A DNA stretch of 64,000 nt, from NCBI GenBank assembly GCA_026018925.1, contig JAKSZU010000007.1, positions 100,360,860-100,424,859 on the forward strand. The letters are read 5' to 3'. Positions within the stretch are counted from its first letter, which is position 1; every line of letters starts with the position of its first letter. The translations under genes were made by a program, and so were the position numbers. Source of the stretch: Tupaia tana (taxonomy: Eukaryota; Chordata; Mammalia; Scandentia; Tupaiidae). Below the pieces are notes generated by a model, which worked only from the letters and a program-made list of their open reading frames with translations, was not told the DNA's origin and ran no database searches. This document shows, one piece after another, positions 33,676 through 44,818 of the stretch.

Positions 33676-34092
33676 GAGGAGGTCTGCTAAATCTGGCAGA
33701 GAGGTAAGTGAATTAGTCTCAATCACTTCCCAGACACATCTTGGCTACAAGAACAATGGTCCAAGGACACATCTTAACAAAGAGCTCCCTGACTGGCCCC
33801 ACTACTGTTCCCAGGTTATAGAACTGCATAGATACATTGTAACCCACCTCCCACCCATCACAATGCTATGCTATTCTTACACAACAATGTAAATTCTTCA
33901 GAGGAATAAATTATAAAACTCTCCCTTCTCCCGATATTCCTTATAAATATATCCCCTCTGGAGGCCACTCTTTGGTGGGCATACTCCAGGCAACTGGATC
34001 CTCTGTTACCACAAGAGAGTCCACAGCCCTGGCTCAAATAAACTCACTGCTTTTGCATTTTTGCCCCAGCTTCATTTTTTTCTAGGTTGGTA
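33676..34092 (+). mobile_element. Old endogenous-retrovirus-type LTR (solo or partial)
   Basis: Carries U3-R-U5-like signals in order: a TATA-type box (TATAAAACTC at 33,914 and TTATAAATAT at 33,940), AATAAA at 34,037 and a terminal GGTTGGTAACA. No adjacent retroviral gene is visible. The 5' edge is obscured by the serial SINE insertions, and I see no clear target duplication. Confidence 0.6.
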
Positions 34093-34237
34093 ACACTTGA
34101 AATTAGTTCCCCTTCTATGCACCTCTGGCACTGTTCTAAGTTAAGATTGCCTGAAAAAAGGATTTTAATGGTTAAAATTTAAAACATATATTTACATACA
34201 TATGTGTATATATAACGTTATTTATATATATGAGACT

Positions 34238-34453
34238 TTGGCTGGTCCTGTATCAAGTATTTAAGCACTTGGCAGAGGGAGCCAGATCCCACACAGCTGA
34301 CCATGGTTCGAATCCTGGTCCCATGGCTTGAAAAATACACTGGATACATGTGCAAATAAGCCCAGAATCCTGGTAAGATGGAGAAACAGAGAAAAAAGCA
34401 TTGTAGCCTGACCAGGCTCCATCGCAGGGTGCTTTCTTTGCTTTCTTCCTCTC

Positions 34454-34490
<37 letters not shown>

Positions 34491-34530
34491 TACATACAAG
34501 CATCCACACACATCCTGTGGCATTTAAAAG
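34238..34530 (+). mobile_element. Older tRNA-derived SINE relative
   Basis: 'ggctggtcctgtatcaag' head with a non-tRNA 'gagccagatcccacacagc' segment and B box GGTTCGAATCC; CT tract (34,453-34,488) and 'catcctgtggcatttaaaag' end. (TA)-rich DNA flanks it. Confidence 0.8.
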
Positions 34531-34799
34531 AATCGTTATGTATTATATATACACATACACACATATACATGTATGCGTGTGTATATATGCAAGACTTCGA
34601 GAAGGAGTTGCTGATAGCTGGCTAAGAGAAAAGAATGGCGTCAGTGATGGTGAGAAGTAGAAAAGGGAAAACGCTTAAGTGCTATTTCACTTTTAATTGC
34701 CCCTACGGTCCTCTGAGCTACTTTCCTTTAGCGGCTGACGCCCTGGCCCTCTAGGCGTGCTGCCTCCCTGGGCTCGGGGCCAGGCCTCCCTTCCCGACT

Positions 34800-35110
34800 G
34801 CCCATGTTAGTCTGCTGGGACAGCTGGAACGAAGGACCTTAGGCTGGGTGCCATATGAACCACAGAACCTTATTTCTCAAGGGCTGAAGGCGAAGCCCAT
34901 GGTGAGGCGCTGGAAGACCCGGTGTCGTGAGGGCCAGTCCCACACAGACGCACCTTCTTCCTGCATCCACACGGCGGAAGGAGCCAACAAGCCCTCCAAG
35001 GCCTCCTTTACAAAAAGCATGAAATCCATTCAGGAGGGATCTAATCCCCTAGGGCCCCACTCCTGAACACTGGCACCTTGGAGGTGAGGACTTCAACACA
35101 GGAGCTGGGG
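34800..35110 (-). repeat. Ancient interspersed repeat, family uncertain
   Basis: Order 'tagtctgctgggacagctgg', 'accttatttctcaagggctg', 'gtgagggccagtcc', 'ccattcaggagggatctaatcccc', 'aggtgaggacttcaacaca' matches a common old mammalian repeat, possibly MaLR-related. The family name is not certain. Confidence 0.45.
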
Positions 35111-35273
35111 CAAGCGCCAACGTTCAAAGCAGAACAGTGCCTTTGCCTCCTCTGCCCTGGCGTTCTCAGAAATCACGGGTAGTAAATCTCAGAGCCTCTT
35201 CCCAGGGCCCTTCCACTGCCCCACAATATTATCTGTCCCAGGTACCTGCTATGTCCTTGAAAAATAATGTTTG

Positions 35274-35512
35274 TGAGAGAGGTTTTTGCTATCAGGTGCG
35301 TACACTGGCCAGACAGACAGAGACAGAAAGTGAGAGATAACCCTGCAGGGTGCGATGGCCACCCCCAATCCCTTCTCCATTCCCGTCAGGATCTTGGGCA
35401 CGCACGCACATGCACCTGATGTGAGTTTTAAGCCACCCAGTCCGGGATTCAAACTGCGGTTGATTACGTGGGAGTCCAGTGACATAGCCATTTTGTCACC
35501 TGCTGGTCCCCC
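35274..35512 (-). mobile_element. CYN-like SINE, long form, diverged
   Basis: GAGAGGTTTTTGCTATCAGGTGC start, CCTGCAGGG at the palindrome position, head ending CACCTGCTGGTCCCC. Confidence 0.92.
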
Positions 35513-35514
35513 TC

Positions 35515-36185
35515 CATGGATTCTCACCAGACAACCAGGGGAACTGGACACCAAAAGGTGTCTAAAGGCTGACAGGACACGGAACGGTTTCATCTCTGGC
35601 GGGGTGCAGGGCAGAGAGGTGGCTGCCACGGGAAGAGGAAAGTGGGGTTTACACGACTCCTGGGAGGCCTGGGCAGGCTGGGGCCTGTGCTCAGCTGCCG
35701 GCTGTTTCTCATCAGAGTCCCCCAAGTACTCACAGAGATGCCGACCACCGGCCAGGAGCCCTGGGAGAGCCCCGGGGCGGGAGGGCCTAGGCAGGAAACT
35801 CCACTCACTTGCCAGGTCCTTCTCTGGAGGGAGGCAAGAGCTGTAAGTCCCTGGGGGAGACCGGAGCAAAGGTCCGCCCCTCCGAGAAGGGCTGGGAACC
35901 CTCACACAGTTTCAGGCAAGGGCGCACTGCCCGAGGGAAAGAGCGTAACTGGCCTACTTTAAGGGCAGGCAGGAAAGCCCCTCCTCCCCCGATGGCTGGT
36001 GTTACCCTTACCTACCATGACCCCACACAGAACGAAGAGGAAGAGTAAGTGCAATGGCCTGAAATCTGTCAGCTTGGCCAGACCGAACTACACTTCCCGA
36101 AGCTCCTGCCCTTGTGTTTCTGGCCAGGATGAAAGGCCAGTCATTTCTGCACTAAATGTGGAGGGCAGAGGTAAAGCAAAAAGCC
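35515..36185. other. GC-rich intronic DNA, no gene supported
   Basis: Long open frames on both strands (e.g. minus 35905-35249) arise from high GC and overlap the SINE. No conserved motif or recognisable protein. Confidence 0.45.
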
Positions 36186-36195
36186 ACGTGGGTCA

Positions 36196-36452
36196 GGACC
36201 AGCAGACAGTGTAATGGTTACGTCTGTTGCTAGACTCCCACACAGTCTACCACAGTTCAAGTCCCGGACCCGGAGGTTTCAAACTCACGCTGGGCATGTG
36301 TGTGCGTGCCCCAAATCCCAAGAGGGGACTGGAGGAAAAGGGACTGTGGCATGGCCATTCTCCTGGGGGGGGCGATTTCTCACTTTCTGTCTCTCTCTGT
36401 CTCTCCGGTGAGTGCAGGTGCCCTATACCAAAAGTCTCTTAACAAAAAAAAA
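36196..36452 (+). mobile_element. CYN-like SINE, long form
   Basis: AGGACCAGCAGACAGTGTAATGG head, CCCTATACCAAAAGTCTCTT end. Flanks 'aaaagccacgtgggtc' (36179) and 'aaaagccgcgtgcgtc' (36453). Confidence 0.93.
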
Positions 36453-36689
36453 AAAAGCCGCGTGCGTCTCGTGCTCAGGGCAGAGTAGACGCTTATGAGG
36501 CTCACAGACACTCGTGTGGCTTGCACCCTTATCTGCGGTCGCACCTTGCTGGAATGCGCAGCAACTAGGCCTACGACTCCCCACAGTCCAGAGGTCGTCC
36601 TTCAGCCTCGGGAAACACTGGAATAAGGTATAAGGTAGACCAGCAGGGTACACAGGACATAGCAGGCTACACAACACAGGACCGACACA

Positions 36690-38570
36690 CAGAAAGCAAG
36701 CACACTTTTATATACGAACAGTGGACATGCGGAAATTGAACTTAGACACCAAGTCATCTACAACTGCTAAGAGGAAGTTAAATATTTAGGCATACATTTT
36801 ACTAAACAACTGTCAAATTCTGAAGAAAGAAACCAAAGACCTAAATAAATGGAGTGATGCACTGTGTTCGTGGACTGGAAGACTCAACAGAGTAAATTCG
36901 CCAGTTCTTCCAGTGTTGGTCTGTAATGAATACCTACAAAAATCCCACCATGGGCCAGCAGGCAGTGGGGAGTTAAGGTGGTTGAATTACCCATGGCTCA
37001 CTGTACGGTTTGAGTTTCTGATCCGGCAGCCTGAAAAAATCCTCTGGGCACGTGTGCTGACGTGATCAAAAACCCAAGAGGAGAGACTGGAGAAGAGACT
37101 GTGGCGTGGCCATCTCCCCGAGTGATGATTTCTCACTTTCTCTCTCTAGCGAGTGCACACATTCTATAGCAAACCAAAATAAAATAAAATATCCCAGCAA
37201 GGCATGTGGAGGCATGGATAAGCTTATTCTAAAATTCATACAGAAAGGCTCAGGACCCGGAACAGTTCAAACCATTTTGGAAAAGAATAAAGTGGGAGAA
37301 ATCACTCTACCCTGAGGTTAAAGTTCACTAGATACAGTAGCTGTAGAAGCAAGACAGTATGGTATTGCAAACAGATAAACACGCAGACAACTAAACAGAA
37401 GAGGGAACCCAGAATTAGATCCATATAAACATGCCCAACTGATTTTTAGCAAAGGTGAAAGCAATTTCATGAAGGAAATATTTCCATTTCAACAAATGAG
37501 GTTGGAATAAGTGGACATTCATAATTAACGTCAGCACGAAAATTAACTTCAGCTTAAACCTCAAACCTTATACAAAAATTAACTCAAAATGGATACTGGA
37601 CTTAAACAGAAAGCTATAAAACTTTAGGAAAATACAATCATATTTAACAACAAAGGACAAGAGTTCTTGCACATGCCGCCAAAAGCAAAAATCCATAAAA
37701 GTGAAAATATTGATAATTAGACTTTACCAAAATTAAAAACCTCAACTCTGCAAAAAACCCTATGATGAGATGAAAAATACAGTACAGGCTGAGAGAAATA
37801 TCTACAAGCCACTTACTTATCTGACAAAGGGCTAGGACCTAAAATACATCAAGAGTTCTAAAAACGTGACATTTGTGAAAAAATCATAATAATCCAAATA
37901 AAGAAAACGAGCAAAACATTAAAGAGACATTTCACTGAAAATACACAGACAGCAAATAAGCACATGGAAAGGTTTGACACCCTCGGCCACTGGGGAAATG
38001 GAAATGAGACCATGATGGAATGACACACATCAGAGCAGCTGAAATAAAACAGGGTAACTCCAACTGGTGGGGATACGGAGAAACCAGACTCCCACAGGTG
38101 GCTTTTGGGAATGTAAGGTGGCAGAGGAGAAAGGAGTCAGGCAGCTTCTCCCAAAGCTAACTGATGTGCTGACCGTACAGTCCAGTTACTGCGGCCTCAG
38201 ACTCGGTTATCCCAGAGAAATGGAACGCACGTTCGTACAAAAGGCCATACGTAAATGTTAGTAGAAGTTGTTCTTCATAGCCAAGGACTGGGAACCACCC
38301 AGATATCCCACCAGAGGTGAACGGCTACAGCACATCCCTACTACAGACTCTGACTTCACGGTGAAGGACGGGTGTGGACACACGCCACAAGCCGGATGGT
38401 CCGACGCAGGGACGTGGCTGTGGGGTGAGCAGGCCCGGTACCCACCGCAGGATACGGGTTTTTCTCTCATGCTCACGAAAAATTAGAGACATGGAGATAA
38501 TTATGCTGAGTGAAAAAACAAGCCAATCTCAAAAGGTCACACCCCGTCATTTATAAAAGTACATTCACAT
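36690..38570 (+). mobile_element. Old L1 (L1ME-like): ORF2 3' third and 3' UTR
   Basis: Ordered ORF2 landmarks: 'aatatttaggcatacattt', 'ttcatacagaaaggctcag', 'tttcaacaaatgaggttgg', 'gggatacggagaaaccag', 'cagatatcccaccagaggtg'. The 3' UTR 'tatgctgagtgaaaaaac' and 'agccaatctcaaaaggtcac' follows. Extensive stops; a SINE sits at 36,953-37,182. Confidence 0.8.
36953..37182 (+). mobile_element. CYN-like SINE, long form, in L1
   Basis: TGGGCCAGCAGGCAGTGGGG head, 'ctatagcaaaccaaaataaa' end. The L1 phrase 'aaaaatcccaccat' (36939) recurs as 'aatatcccagcaa' (37185). Confidence 0.9.
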
Positions 38571-38592
38571 GGTATCTATGGGCATGTCAGAA

Positions 38593-38645
38593 ATGTCATG
38601 AGGCATTTTTGCATAGAAAGGCAGGAAAAATACATCATGACTACA
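38593..38645. repeat. Unclassified short repeat, copy 2
   Basis: 'gcatttttgcatagaaaggc' followed by 'aggaaaaatacatcatgac': the reverse complement of the 2596-2680 core, again right after an L1 3' UTR. Confidence 0.4.
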
Positions 38646-38671
38646 ACACATCACAGCAAGACCCTAGGAGG

Positions 38672-38990
38672 TCGGGCCATCTGCACAGCACAACAATAAA
38701 GGGCTGTGCTCGGAAAGCCAGATCCCACACGACCAATCATGGTCCAAATCCCAGACCCGGAGGCTCGAGAAACACGCTGGGTCCCTGTGCGTGCACGGCC
38801 CAGATCCTGCTGGAACGGAGTAATGGGGAAAAGGGCTGTAGCACGACACACCCCCACAGCTCTCTGCCTGGTAGCACATGTGCCAACTGACAAGAGGGAG
38901 GAAAGAAAGCGTCGAGGGAGGGGGAAAGACAGACCCCGCTGGGGATGCCTGACTTTCTCTCTTCCTCTGTCTCTCTCACTCGAGGAAGAA
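38672..38990 (+). mobile_element. Older tRNA-derived SINE relative
   Basis: 'cgggccatctgcacagcac' head, 'aaagccagatcccacacgacc' segment, a GAAAGAAAGCG tract and 'tgcctgactttctctcttcc' end. Diverged. Confidence 0.7.
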
Positions 38991-39234
38991 GAATATGAAT
39001 GAACTTTTACAAAAATCTTCCCACAAAGAAAACTCCAAGCCCATTTGGCTTCAGTGATAAAGTTTACCAAACATATAAAGAAAAAGTATTAATAATTTTG
39101 GTTCAACACAAACCCTTCAAAAAAGAGAACACATTCCAACTCGTTATCAGCATTATCCTGATAATAAAATCATGTAAAAATACTGGTATCAGCATTATCT
39201 AGATAATAAAATCATGTAAAAATACTGCTAAAAG

Positions 39235-39442
39235 GGGCCAGCAGGTGGCATAGTGGTTAAGTTATTGGACTCCCACATAACCAATAGAGGTTCGAGTCCC
39301 AGACCTGGTGGCTTGCAAATCATGCTGGGCAAAATCTCAGGAAGAGAATGAAGGAGAAGGGATTGCAGGGCAACCATACCCCCAGGGGTAATTTCTCACT
39401 TTCCCTCTCACTGTCTCTCTAGCCAGTGTGTGCTCTATAGCA

Positions 39443-39448
<6 letters not shown>
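39235..39448 (+). mobile_element. CYN-like SINE, long form (tandem pair, 1)
   Basis: AGGGGCCAGCAGGTGGCATAG head, TCTATAGCAAAAACTT end, then an A34 run. Confidence 0.92.

Positions 39449-39482
<34 letters not shown>
39449..39482. repeat. Uninterrupted A34 tract
   Basis: Poly(A) tail of one SINE and insertion point of the next. It is prone to slippage. Confidence 0.95.
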
Positions 39483-39483
<1 letters not shown>

Positions 39484-39735
39484 AGGACCAGCAGATGGCA
39501 TAATGGTTATATCATTGGACTTACACATAGCCGACCGCAGTTTGAGTCCTGAACCTGGAGGCTTAAAACTCATGCCAGGCACATGTGCGCATGCATTCCC
39601 AAGAGGAGAGCGGAGAAGAGTGGCCTCCCCCTGGGGATGACTTCTCACTTTCCCTCTCACTGCTGTGTCTCTTTCTCTCTTTCTCCCTGGAGAGTGTGTG
39701 CGCTCTAAGGCAAAAACCTCTTGAAAAAACTGCAA
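39484..39735 (+). mobile_element. CYN-like SINE, long form (tandem pair, 2)
   Basis: AGGACCAGCAGATGGCATAATGG head directly after the poly(A) of its neighbour; 'aggcaaaaacctcttgaaa' end. Confidence 0.92.
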
Positions 39736-40861
39736 CAAACTATACACTAATATCCTTTATGAACACAGGCACAAAGCTTTTCCCAAAATCGAAGCCAGCA
39801 GCACGTGGAGGATGATTTGCCATGACCAGGTGAGACTGAGCTCAGGAAGTCAGTCTATCAGTATGTCAACATACCACATTAACAGGACCAGTGAGGGAAA
39901 CATCATACGGTCATTTCAACAGATGCAGAAACAAACAAACAGAAACCTTTACAAATTCCACAGTCGGCAATCTAGGAATAGAAGAGAACCTCAATCTGAT
40001 AAAGGGCATCTGTGTAAAACCTAAACTTGGCAGTGAAAGGCAATGTTTTCCATGTAAAATCAGGAATAAGATAAGAATGTCCACACTCAAGACTTCAAGA
40101 TTCTACTAGAGTCCTGCCCAGTGCAATTTAAAAAAACACCACCTCATGCTTAAAACAACGAACTAAACTGTCTTCGTAGGCTGTGACATAACTGTCTACA
40201 TAAGACCCTAGAGACTCTGGAAACGTTTTTAATAATTATGGAGTAAGTATAGTGAGACTGCAAAATGGCCAGGCTCACATAAAAAAGTGTTGCTTTCTAT
40301 ATACCTACAATGATGTTGAAATTATGAAGCAATATAACCTAAAATAGCATTCAAAATATAAATTAGAGAGAAATCTAACACTAAAAAAAAATCAAAAACT
40401 GTTGAGAGAATCAAATAATACCTAATGACACGAAGACAAGCCACAGCCATAGGTTGGAAGACACGTCATAAAGATGATAATTCTCCCTGAAATAAGTAAG
40501 GTACAGATTCTATACAACATCTCCAGTCTTTTCTGTAGAAATTAACAAGCTGGTTCTAAATTTATAATGGAGAGGGAAAGGGTCCAGAAAGCCAGAGCAA
40601 TTTTGAAAAATAAAGAACCAAGTTCAAAGTGTTACAACAGCTGATTTCAACACTCACTATGCAAATGTGAGATGCCGGTTAGGAACAGACACCCACAGCA
40701 GCCTAAGATGGCTGAGAAACGCAGTTCCACACCCACAGTCAGCAGACTGCCAGCCAAGGGCAAGGACAGCATTTTCAGTAAGTAGGGCTGGGCCCATTTA
40801 CGGGCAAAAAAATGAAACTTGACCCTCACCTCACGGCACATGTAAAATTTAACCCATAATA

Positions 40862-41050
40862 GGAGACCAACAGGTGGCGTGGTGGTTAAGGCTCTGGACA
40901 CTCCACATGGCCAACCATGGTTCGAGCCGTGGAGCTGGTGGCTTGCTTTGACACTTTCCGTCTTGCTCGCTCTCGCTCTGTGTCTCGCTCTGGTCAAATT
41001 TTTTAAAAAGTAATAAACGAATAAATAAAATTAAATAAATAATTCTTTAA
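40862..41050 (+). mobile_element. CYN-like SINE, short form
   Basis: GGAGACCAACAGGTGGCGTGG head, TCTGGTCAAATTTTTTAAAA, tail ending 'aataattcttt'. 'aatttaacccataat' and 'aaattaaccccaaat' flank it. Confidence 0.92.
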
Positions 41051-41265
41051 AAAATTAACCCCAAATTATTCATAGAACTACATGTAAGAAGAAAAATAGA
41101 AAACTTCCAGAAAAAAAAATTTTTTTAAATCTTTGTGACCTTAGGTTAGGTAAAGATTCTTACATAAGACAAAAACAGTATGCGCTACAACACTGGTATG
41201 AGAAAGAAAAGGTAAGACACAAATTGGGAGAAAATATTTGTTAAAGTACATATCTGATTAAGAAT

Positions 41266-41526
41266 TTCTTTTTTTTGGATAGGTTTTTGATATAGGGTGC
41301 ATGTGCTCGCCAGAAAGACGAAGAGAGACAGAGAGATAGAAAGTGAGAAATACCCCCCAGAGGGGGTGGCCAAGCCACAATCCCGTCTCCTCCATTCTCT
41401 TCTCGGGATCTTGGGCATGCACGCACATGTGCCCGGAGTGAGTTTAAGTCACAGGGACCGGGACTCGAACTGCAGTTGACTACATGGGATTCCAGCGACA
41501 TAGCCATTACGCTAACTGCTGTTCCC
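41266..41526 (-). mobile_element. CYN-like SINE, long form
   Basis: GGATAGGTTTTTGATATAGGG start, CCCCCCAGAGGGGG palindrome, head ending AACTGCTGTTCCCC. 'tgattaagaatttct' (41254) is repeated at 41532. Confidence 0.94.
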
Positions 41527-41587
41527 CTGATTGATTAAGAATTTCTATCAAGAATCTATAAAGAACGTTTATAATAGGAGAGTACAT

Positions 41588-41706
41588 CAGAAAGTTCATG
41601 GAAAAATGGAATTAAAACATGAATTTACCTTAGTGCAAAAATAATTTGAAATCCACAATTTTTCCATAATATGCACCCCCAGGAACTTTTTGAAGACTCT
41701 TCATAT
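41588..41706 (-). mobile_element. Mariner-type MITE B, complete
   Basis: About 118 bp with inverted ends 'cagaaagttcatggaaaaa' and 'ggaactttttgaag'. The interior 'tttgaaatccacaattttt' is the reverse complement of the copies at 26.2 and 43.3 kb. Confidence 0.7.
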
Positions 41707-41773
41707 TAAAAAGGTAAACCTAAATACTTCACAAAAGTACACAGTATATGGCTTTTCAAAAGTCATGGAAAGG

Positions 41774-42003
41774 GGAAGGCCCTGTAGCCTAGTGGTTAAG
41801 GGAGCTGGGTCCCACATGGCCAACAGTGTGGTTGGGAGCCTGGCCCCAGCAGCTTGAAAAACACCCCAGGCACACATGTGTGCCTAAGGTCCTGGCAGGA
41901 CGGGAAACCCAAGAAGGGGCTGAGGCCTGCCCACTCCCACTGGTGGGATGCTTTCTCTTTTCCTGGTGAGCACATGCACATCCTCTGTAAATTAAAAAGC
42001 TAA
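41774..42003 (+). mobile_element. Older tRNA-derived SINE relative
   Basis: 'gaaggccctgtagcctagtgg' head with GGGAGCTGGGTCCCACATGG, 'ggtgggatgctttctctttt' and 'catcctctgtaaattaaaaag' end. Confidence 0.8.
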
Positions 42004-42299
42004 ATTTAAGAGCCATGAAAGGATATGCAACATCACTGATCATTATAGACGTGCAAATTAAAAAAGAATAATAAACCTCTACACACCTACCAGAAAGACC
42101 AGAGCTGGCAAGACTCACAATGCCAAAGGCTGAAGAGAATGTGGAGCAGCTGGGATCCTCTCACACTGCTGGTGGGAATGCAGTATGGGCCAGTTATTTC
42201 GGAAAAGAGTCCAGCAGCTTCTTACAAAGTTCAACACATCACACAACCCTACTGTAGGCTATTCATCTAGAAACGAGGGTTTAAAAGTGTCCGACTCAG

Positions 42300-42940
42300 G
42301 TTATTTTTTCCAAAGGTAAAATGATGTTTTATCATTTCTGTCTTCTTTGTTGGCCATCAGAAGTGTTTAAAAAATATTCTTCATCTGCTTTAAGTACAGA
42401 ACTCCATCCATCCTCACCTTGAAGTCATAACATTCAATCACAACTACTAAAAGTACACATCGACTACAACAGTTCTGCAAACCTAAAGCCAAGACTCATT
42501 TGTGGGAATTCTACTAAATCAAAACCAATATTATCACTGAGAATATGACACAGAACAGAAAATGGAATGCACTTCATCTAATAAGGCTAATTTATCACAA
42601 GAAACTTTTAACATTATTGCACTTTTACTACAGACGAGAGTTAAAATGTTTAAAAATACTACCCTAAAACATACTTGTAATGCTAGTCCTATGCTCCCAG
42701 AAGTTTCTAGGCCTTCTAAGCACTTTCAACTCAAGTTACCCCAGACCAGGGAGGAACAAAATCCAAGCCGAGCTTCAGAGCCTATAGGTATGCTGGTTGC
42801 CAAGACGGCCTCGGTGGTCCTCCCTCCAGGAATTACCAGCACGCTCTATTTTATATTTGTTGTATCTGATGGCCATTTTTCATTACTGAAATCATATATT
42901 TTTCAACTTGCACTGAAATTTCAAGACTGAAAAATCAGGG
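42300..42940. other. Intronic DNA (intron 1), no gene supported
   Basis: A 122-codon open frame at 42562-42930 has no motif and no splice context. The sequence is AT-rich. Confidence 0.45.
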
Positions 42941-42944
42941 TTGG

Positions 42945-43198
42945 CCCCACAGCACGGCAAGTAAGTGCTGTGCACTGAAAGCCAGATTCCACATAGTCGA
43001 CTGTGGTTCGAATCCCAACCCCCAGCAGCTTGAAAAATATGCTGGGTGCCTGTGCGTGCATGCCCAAGATCCTGAGGGGAGGGGAATGGAGGGGAAGGAC
43101 TGCCGTGTGTCCACACTCTGCTGGGAGATGCTGTCTGTCTTTCTTTCTCAGTCCCTCTATCTAGCAAATGTATGTGTACTCTGGCAACTGAAGACAGG
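42945..43198 (+). mobile_element. Older tRNA-derived SINE relative
   Basis: 'gggttggccccacagcacgg' head, GGTTCGAATCC B box, 'ctgggagatgctgtctgtc' and 'tactctggcaactgaa' end. Confidence 0.85.
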
Positions 43199-43317
43199 AA
43201 TATTTTAAATTTTTTTAAAAAGAAACAAAATACAAATATTTCATTAACTTTTCCTCAGTAGCTAAAAAAAAAGGAGGCAAAAGTCAGAATGTATTGACCC
43301 TGACATAATAAAAGGGG

Positions 43318-43616
43318 TCTTTAAAAAGTCCATAGAAGATGTGTGTTACGAAGGAACTATGTATGGATTTCAAAATGTTTGTGCCAAGGGCTGGCAGGTA
43401 GCACGGTGGTTAAAGGCACTGGATTCCCACATGGCCAACCGCACTGCAAGTCCGGGACACGGCGCCTTGCTTTCTGACTTTCTCTTTCTCTCTCTGTCTT
43501 TCTCTGGTCATATTAAAAAACAAAACAAAACAAAACAAAAACAATAATAACAAATGGAATTAAATAAATACATAAATAAATATTTTTTTGAAATTTTGTG
43601 CCAAAATAAACTCATA
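43318..43616 (+). mobile_element. Mariner-type MITE C, with nested SINE, right end lost
   Basis: Left end 'ggtctttaaaaagtccatag' and interior 'ggatttcaaaatgtttgtgcc', continuing after the SINE as 'ttgtgccaaaataaactcat'. The right inverted end is absent. Confidence 0.65.
43389..43592 (+). mobile_element. CYN-like SINE, short form, nested in a MITE
   Basis: GGGCTGGCAGGTAGCACGG head, TCTCTGGTCATATTAAAAAA end, (AAAAC)n tail. 'tgtttgtgccaa' and 'attttgtgccaa' flank it. Confidence 0.92.
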
Positions 43617-43623
43617 CATTTTT

Positions 43624-43846
43624 TCTTAATTTTGCCAGATGGAGCATGCACTCCCCAGAAACAGAGAGAAAGAGAAAGCACTCTCTATGGGGAATAGTCC
43701 CTTCTCCTCCGTTTCTCCTTCCTTTTGGATTTTGAGTACCAATGTGCACATGCCTGGTGTATTTCTCAAGCTGCCAGGTCCAGTACACAACCACAGAGTC
43801 ATCCATGTGGGATACAGACACTTTAACCACCACACCATGGGCTGGC
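43624..43846 (-). mobile_element. Older tRNA-derived SINE relative
   Basis: 'attttgccagatggagcatg' start, head ending CATGGGCTGGCCC. Confidence 0.82.
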
Positions 43847-43883
43847 CCTAAACTGGTACTTTAAATTCCGGTTTTTTTCAAAC

Positions 43884-44142
43884 TTTTTTTTCTTTTTTTT
43901 TAAGAGAGATTTTTGCTAAAGGTTGCATGCAATCACTGGAGAGACAGAGAGACAGAAAGTGAGAAATTACCTCCCAGGGAGGATGGCCACACCACAATCC
44001 CTTTTCCTTCAGTCTCCTCTTGGATTTGGGGCATGCACACACACGTGCCTGGAGTGAGTTTCAAGCTGCTGGGTCTGGGATTTGAATAGCAGTCGGCCAT
44101 GTGGGAGTCCCGTGACGTAGCCATTATGCCATCTGCTGGTCC
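43884..44142 (-). mobile_element. CYN-like SINE, long form
   Basis: AAGAGAGATTTTTGCTAAAGG start, CTCCCAGGGAGG palindrome site, head ending CATCTGCTGGTCCC. 'tttcaaactttttt' flanks on both sides (43877 and 44145). Confidence 0.93.
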
Positions 44143-44394
44143 CTTTTTCAAACTTTTTATTGCCCCCTTGTATAGTGTATCTGCAACATTTTATGTATTA
44201 GGTCATAGGGAAAGTCATTTCCCAACAACCCAGAAGTAAAAAACTCCTCTGAAAAGTTCTTTAAAATTACTTTTATGTCAATTACTGTCTTTTCACTTAG
44301 AAAGGTTAGAAAATGCCGATATAAGTTGTAGACAAGTGTGCAAAAGGAGACAAATAAGAATCAAAAAGGAAAATGTATAGAAATAATAGTTTCG

Positions 44395-44628
44395 GGCTGG
44401 CCGTATAGCCTAGTGGTTAATCCCAAATGGCCAACCAGGGTTCATATCCCAGCCCTGGCAGATTGAAAAAAACACTGAGCATGTGTGTGTGCATGCCCAA
44501 ATCCTGACATTATGGAGAAATGTAAGAGAAGGGATTGTGTCATGACCATGCCCCATTTGGGGGTGCTTTCTCCCTCCCTCTCGCTGTCTCTCTGGCAAGT
44601 GCTAGTAAACTCTGGCAATTAAAAAAAA
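44395..44628 (+). mobile_element. Older tRNA-derived SINE relative
   Basis: GGGCTGGCCGTATAGCCTAGTGG head, 'catttgggggtgctttctcc', 'tactctggcaattaaaaaaa'-like end. Confidence 0.88.
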
Positions 44629-44635
44629 GACACAG

Positions 44636-44818
44636 GGCCAGCAGGTTGTGTGGTGGTTAAAGCAGCGGACTCCCAGATGGCTGACCCTGGTTCCAGTCCC
44701 AGACCTGATGGCTTTCTCTCTCTCTCTCTCGTCTCTGGTGAGCATATGTGCCCTATAGCACATTGAATAATAATAATAATTGTAAATAAAATTAAATAAA
44801 TAATTATTTTAAAATAAA
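44636..44818 (+). mobile_element. CYN-like SINE, short form with long-form end
   Basis: GGGCCAGCAGGTTGTGTGG head, CT tract, 'gccctatagcacattg', (AAT)n and 'taaataattatttt' tail. It combines the short body with a CCCTATAGC motif. Confidence 0.9.

Larger units (their letters stand above)
39010..42300 (+). mobile_element. Old L1: ORF2 relic, several times interrupted
   Basis: Landmarks of ORF2 appear in order across insertions: 'aactcgttatcagcattatcctgataa' (39,138), 'cataccacattaacaggacc', 'ttatggagtaagtatag', 'agaaatctaacac', 'gtggagcagctgggatcc', 'cactgctggtgggaatgcag' (42,160). Broken by SINEs at 39.2, 39.5, 40.9, 41.3 and 41.8 kb and a MITE at 41.6 kb. No intact reverse transcriptase. Confidence 0.75.

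Noticed and set aside
35249..35905. 218-codon minus-strand open frame
   Set aside because: GC-rich composition; its 3' part is the body of a minus-strand SINE, and no domain or splice signals are present.
42562..42930. 122-codon plus-strand open frame
   Set aside because: No motif, AT-rich intron and no supporting splice sites.
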